From Candidatus Bipolaricaulota bacterium (GTDB taxonomy: Bacteria > Bipolaricaulota > Bipolaricaulia > UBA7950 > UBA9294), in contig JAGYNL010000124.1 in NCBI GenBank assembly GCA_018399865.1, positions 1 to 15,077 on the forward strand: 15,077 bases of DNA, given 5' to 3'. Below the pieces are notes generated by a model. That model worked only from the letters and a program-made list of their open reading frames with translations. It ran no database searches and was not told the origin of the DNA. Below, one piece after another: positions 14,871 to 15,077 of the stretch (its first letter is position 1; every line of letters begins with the position of its first letter). The translations under genes and the position numbers were made by a program.

Positions 14871-14902
14871 CTGTGATGGTTAAATCTCCCTTAACCTGTG
14901 AT
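14871..14902. promoter_or_regulatory. Nested dyad and direct repeats, possible operator
   Basis: GGTTAA (14878-14883) and TTAACC (14891-14896) form a 6-bp inverted repeat around 7 nt. CTGTGAT occurs on both sides (14871-14877 and 14896-14902). The block lies just downstream of the predicted start of the flavoprotein transcript (near 14906, minus strand), a usual place for a repressor site or a leader hairpin. No regulator gene is nearby. Confidence 0.35.
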
Positions 14903-14912
14903 CAAATTGTAA

Positions 14913-14941
14913 TTTATGCGGTAATAGCTTTCAAATGACAA
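14913..14941 (-). promoter_or_regulatory. Putative promoter of the flavoprotein gene
   Basis: On the minus strand TTGTCA (14941-14936) and CATAAA (14918-14913) are separated by 17 bp, with five and four consensus matches. The start would be near 14906 and the leader about 85 nt long. Confidence 0.45.
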
Positions 14942-14988
14942 CTGCTGATACCACTCATAGGTAGTCTGAAAATAGATTAATGACAACT

Positions 14989-15017
14989 TTGACGCGGCCT
15001 ACATCACAGGATAGAAT
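14989..15017 (+). promoter_or_regulatory. Promoter of the tRNA-Leu gene
   Basis: TTGACG (14989-14994) and TAGAAT (15012-15017) are 17 bp apart, each with five of six consensus bases. Transcription would begin near 15024, about 5 nt before the first base of the tRNA. Confidence 0.65.
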
Positions 15018-15028
15018 CAGCTTATACA

Positions 15029-15077
15029 GCCAGAGTGGCGGAATTGGCAGACGCGCGGGACTCAAAATCCCGTGGCC
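15029..15077 (+). tRNA. tRNA-Leu(CAA), cut off by the window end
   Basis: The 5' part of a class II tRNA is clear. The acceptor strand GCCAGAG (15029-15035) is followed by TG and a D arm GCGGAATTGGCAGACGC (15038-15054) of the leucine type. The anticodon stem CGGGA/TCCCG (15056-15060 and 15068-15072) encloses the 7-base loop CTCAAAA, so the anticodon is CAA (15063-15065), reading UUG codons. The variable arm begins with TGGCC at 15073 and the sequence ends there; the T arm and acceptor 3' strand lie outside. The D arm and anticodon arm closely match known bacterial tRNA-Leu. Confidence 0.92.

Noticed and set aside
1..15077. Search for CRISPR arrays, insertion sequences, phage genes, toxin-antitoxin or defence genes
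   Set aside because: No regularly spaced repeats, terminal inverted repeats, transposase, integrase or defence-type domains were seen in any frame.

Overview
This window is bacterial chromosomal DNA of moderate GC content, with normally spaced genes, Shine-Dalgarno sites, GTG and TTG starts, and a tRNA gene at the right edge. It holds no insertion sequence, phage gene, integrase, CRISPR array or rRNA. I cannot assign a phylum. A LytR-CpsA-Psr protein next to rsfS, a family-5 solute-binding protein with a signal peptide but no lipobox cysteine, and a two-flavin Fe-S ene-reductase fit an anaerobic or facultative bacterium of a deep-branching or Firmicutes-like lineage. That placement is inference.

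Layout, left to right. Positions 1-350 hold no gene I can support. An RhlE-type DEAD-box RNA helicase (489-1712, TTG start) has its own promoter. A gene-poor stretch leads to a 35-residue lysine-rich mini-protein (2032-2139) with a very strong ribosome binding site. A Uup-type ABC-F ATPase (2323-4137, minus) is divergent from a DUF72/YecE-family gene (4264-5169), which may be leaderless. A promoter at 5310-5338 drives a peptide/nickel-type ABC importer operon: binding protein (5455-7038), a GC-rich hairpin (7047-7083), then two permeases (7107-8048 and 8048-8887). The ATPase subunits are absent. A separate promoter drives an LCP-family membrane protein (9095-10276) overlapping rsfS (10263-10601).

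The right third runs mostly leftward: a class I SAM methyltransferase (10700-11383), a baeRF family 3 release-factor-like protein (11493-12650), and an old-yellow-enzyme/2,4-dienoyl-CoA-reductase-like flavoprotein (12962-14821). The window ends inside a rightward tRNA-Leu(CAA) gene with a clear promoter.

Several genes touch RNA or the ribosome: RhlE, Uup, RsfS, baeRF3, possibly the basic mini-protein, and the tRNA. They lie in separate transcription units and do not form one operon. Most of the window is ordinary housekeeping sequence. The points most worth a second look are the degenerate active-site motifs of the LCP protein, the baeRF3 gene with its neighbouring methyltransferase, the possible leaderless DUF72 gene, the basic mini-protein, and the intra-operon hairpin that shares a 15-nt word with the tRNA-Leu gene.
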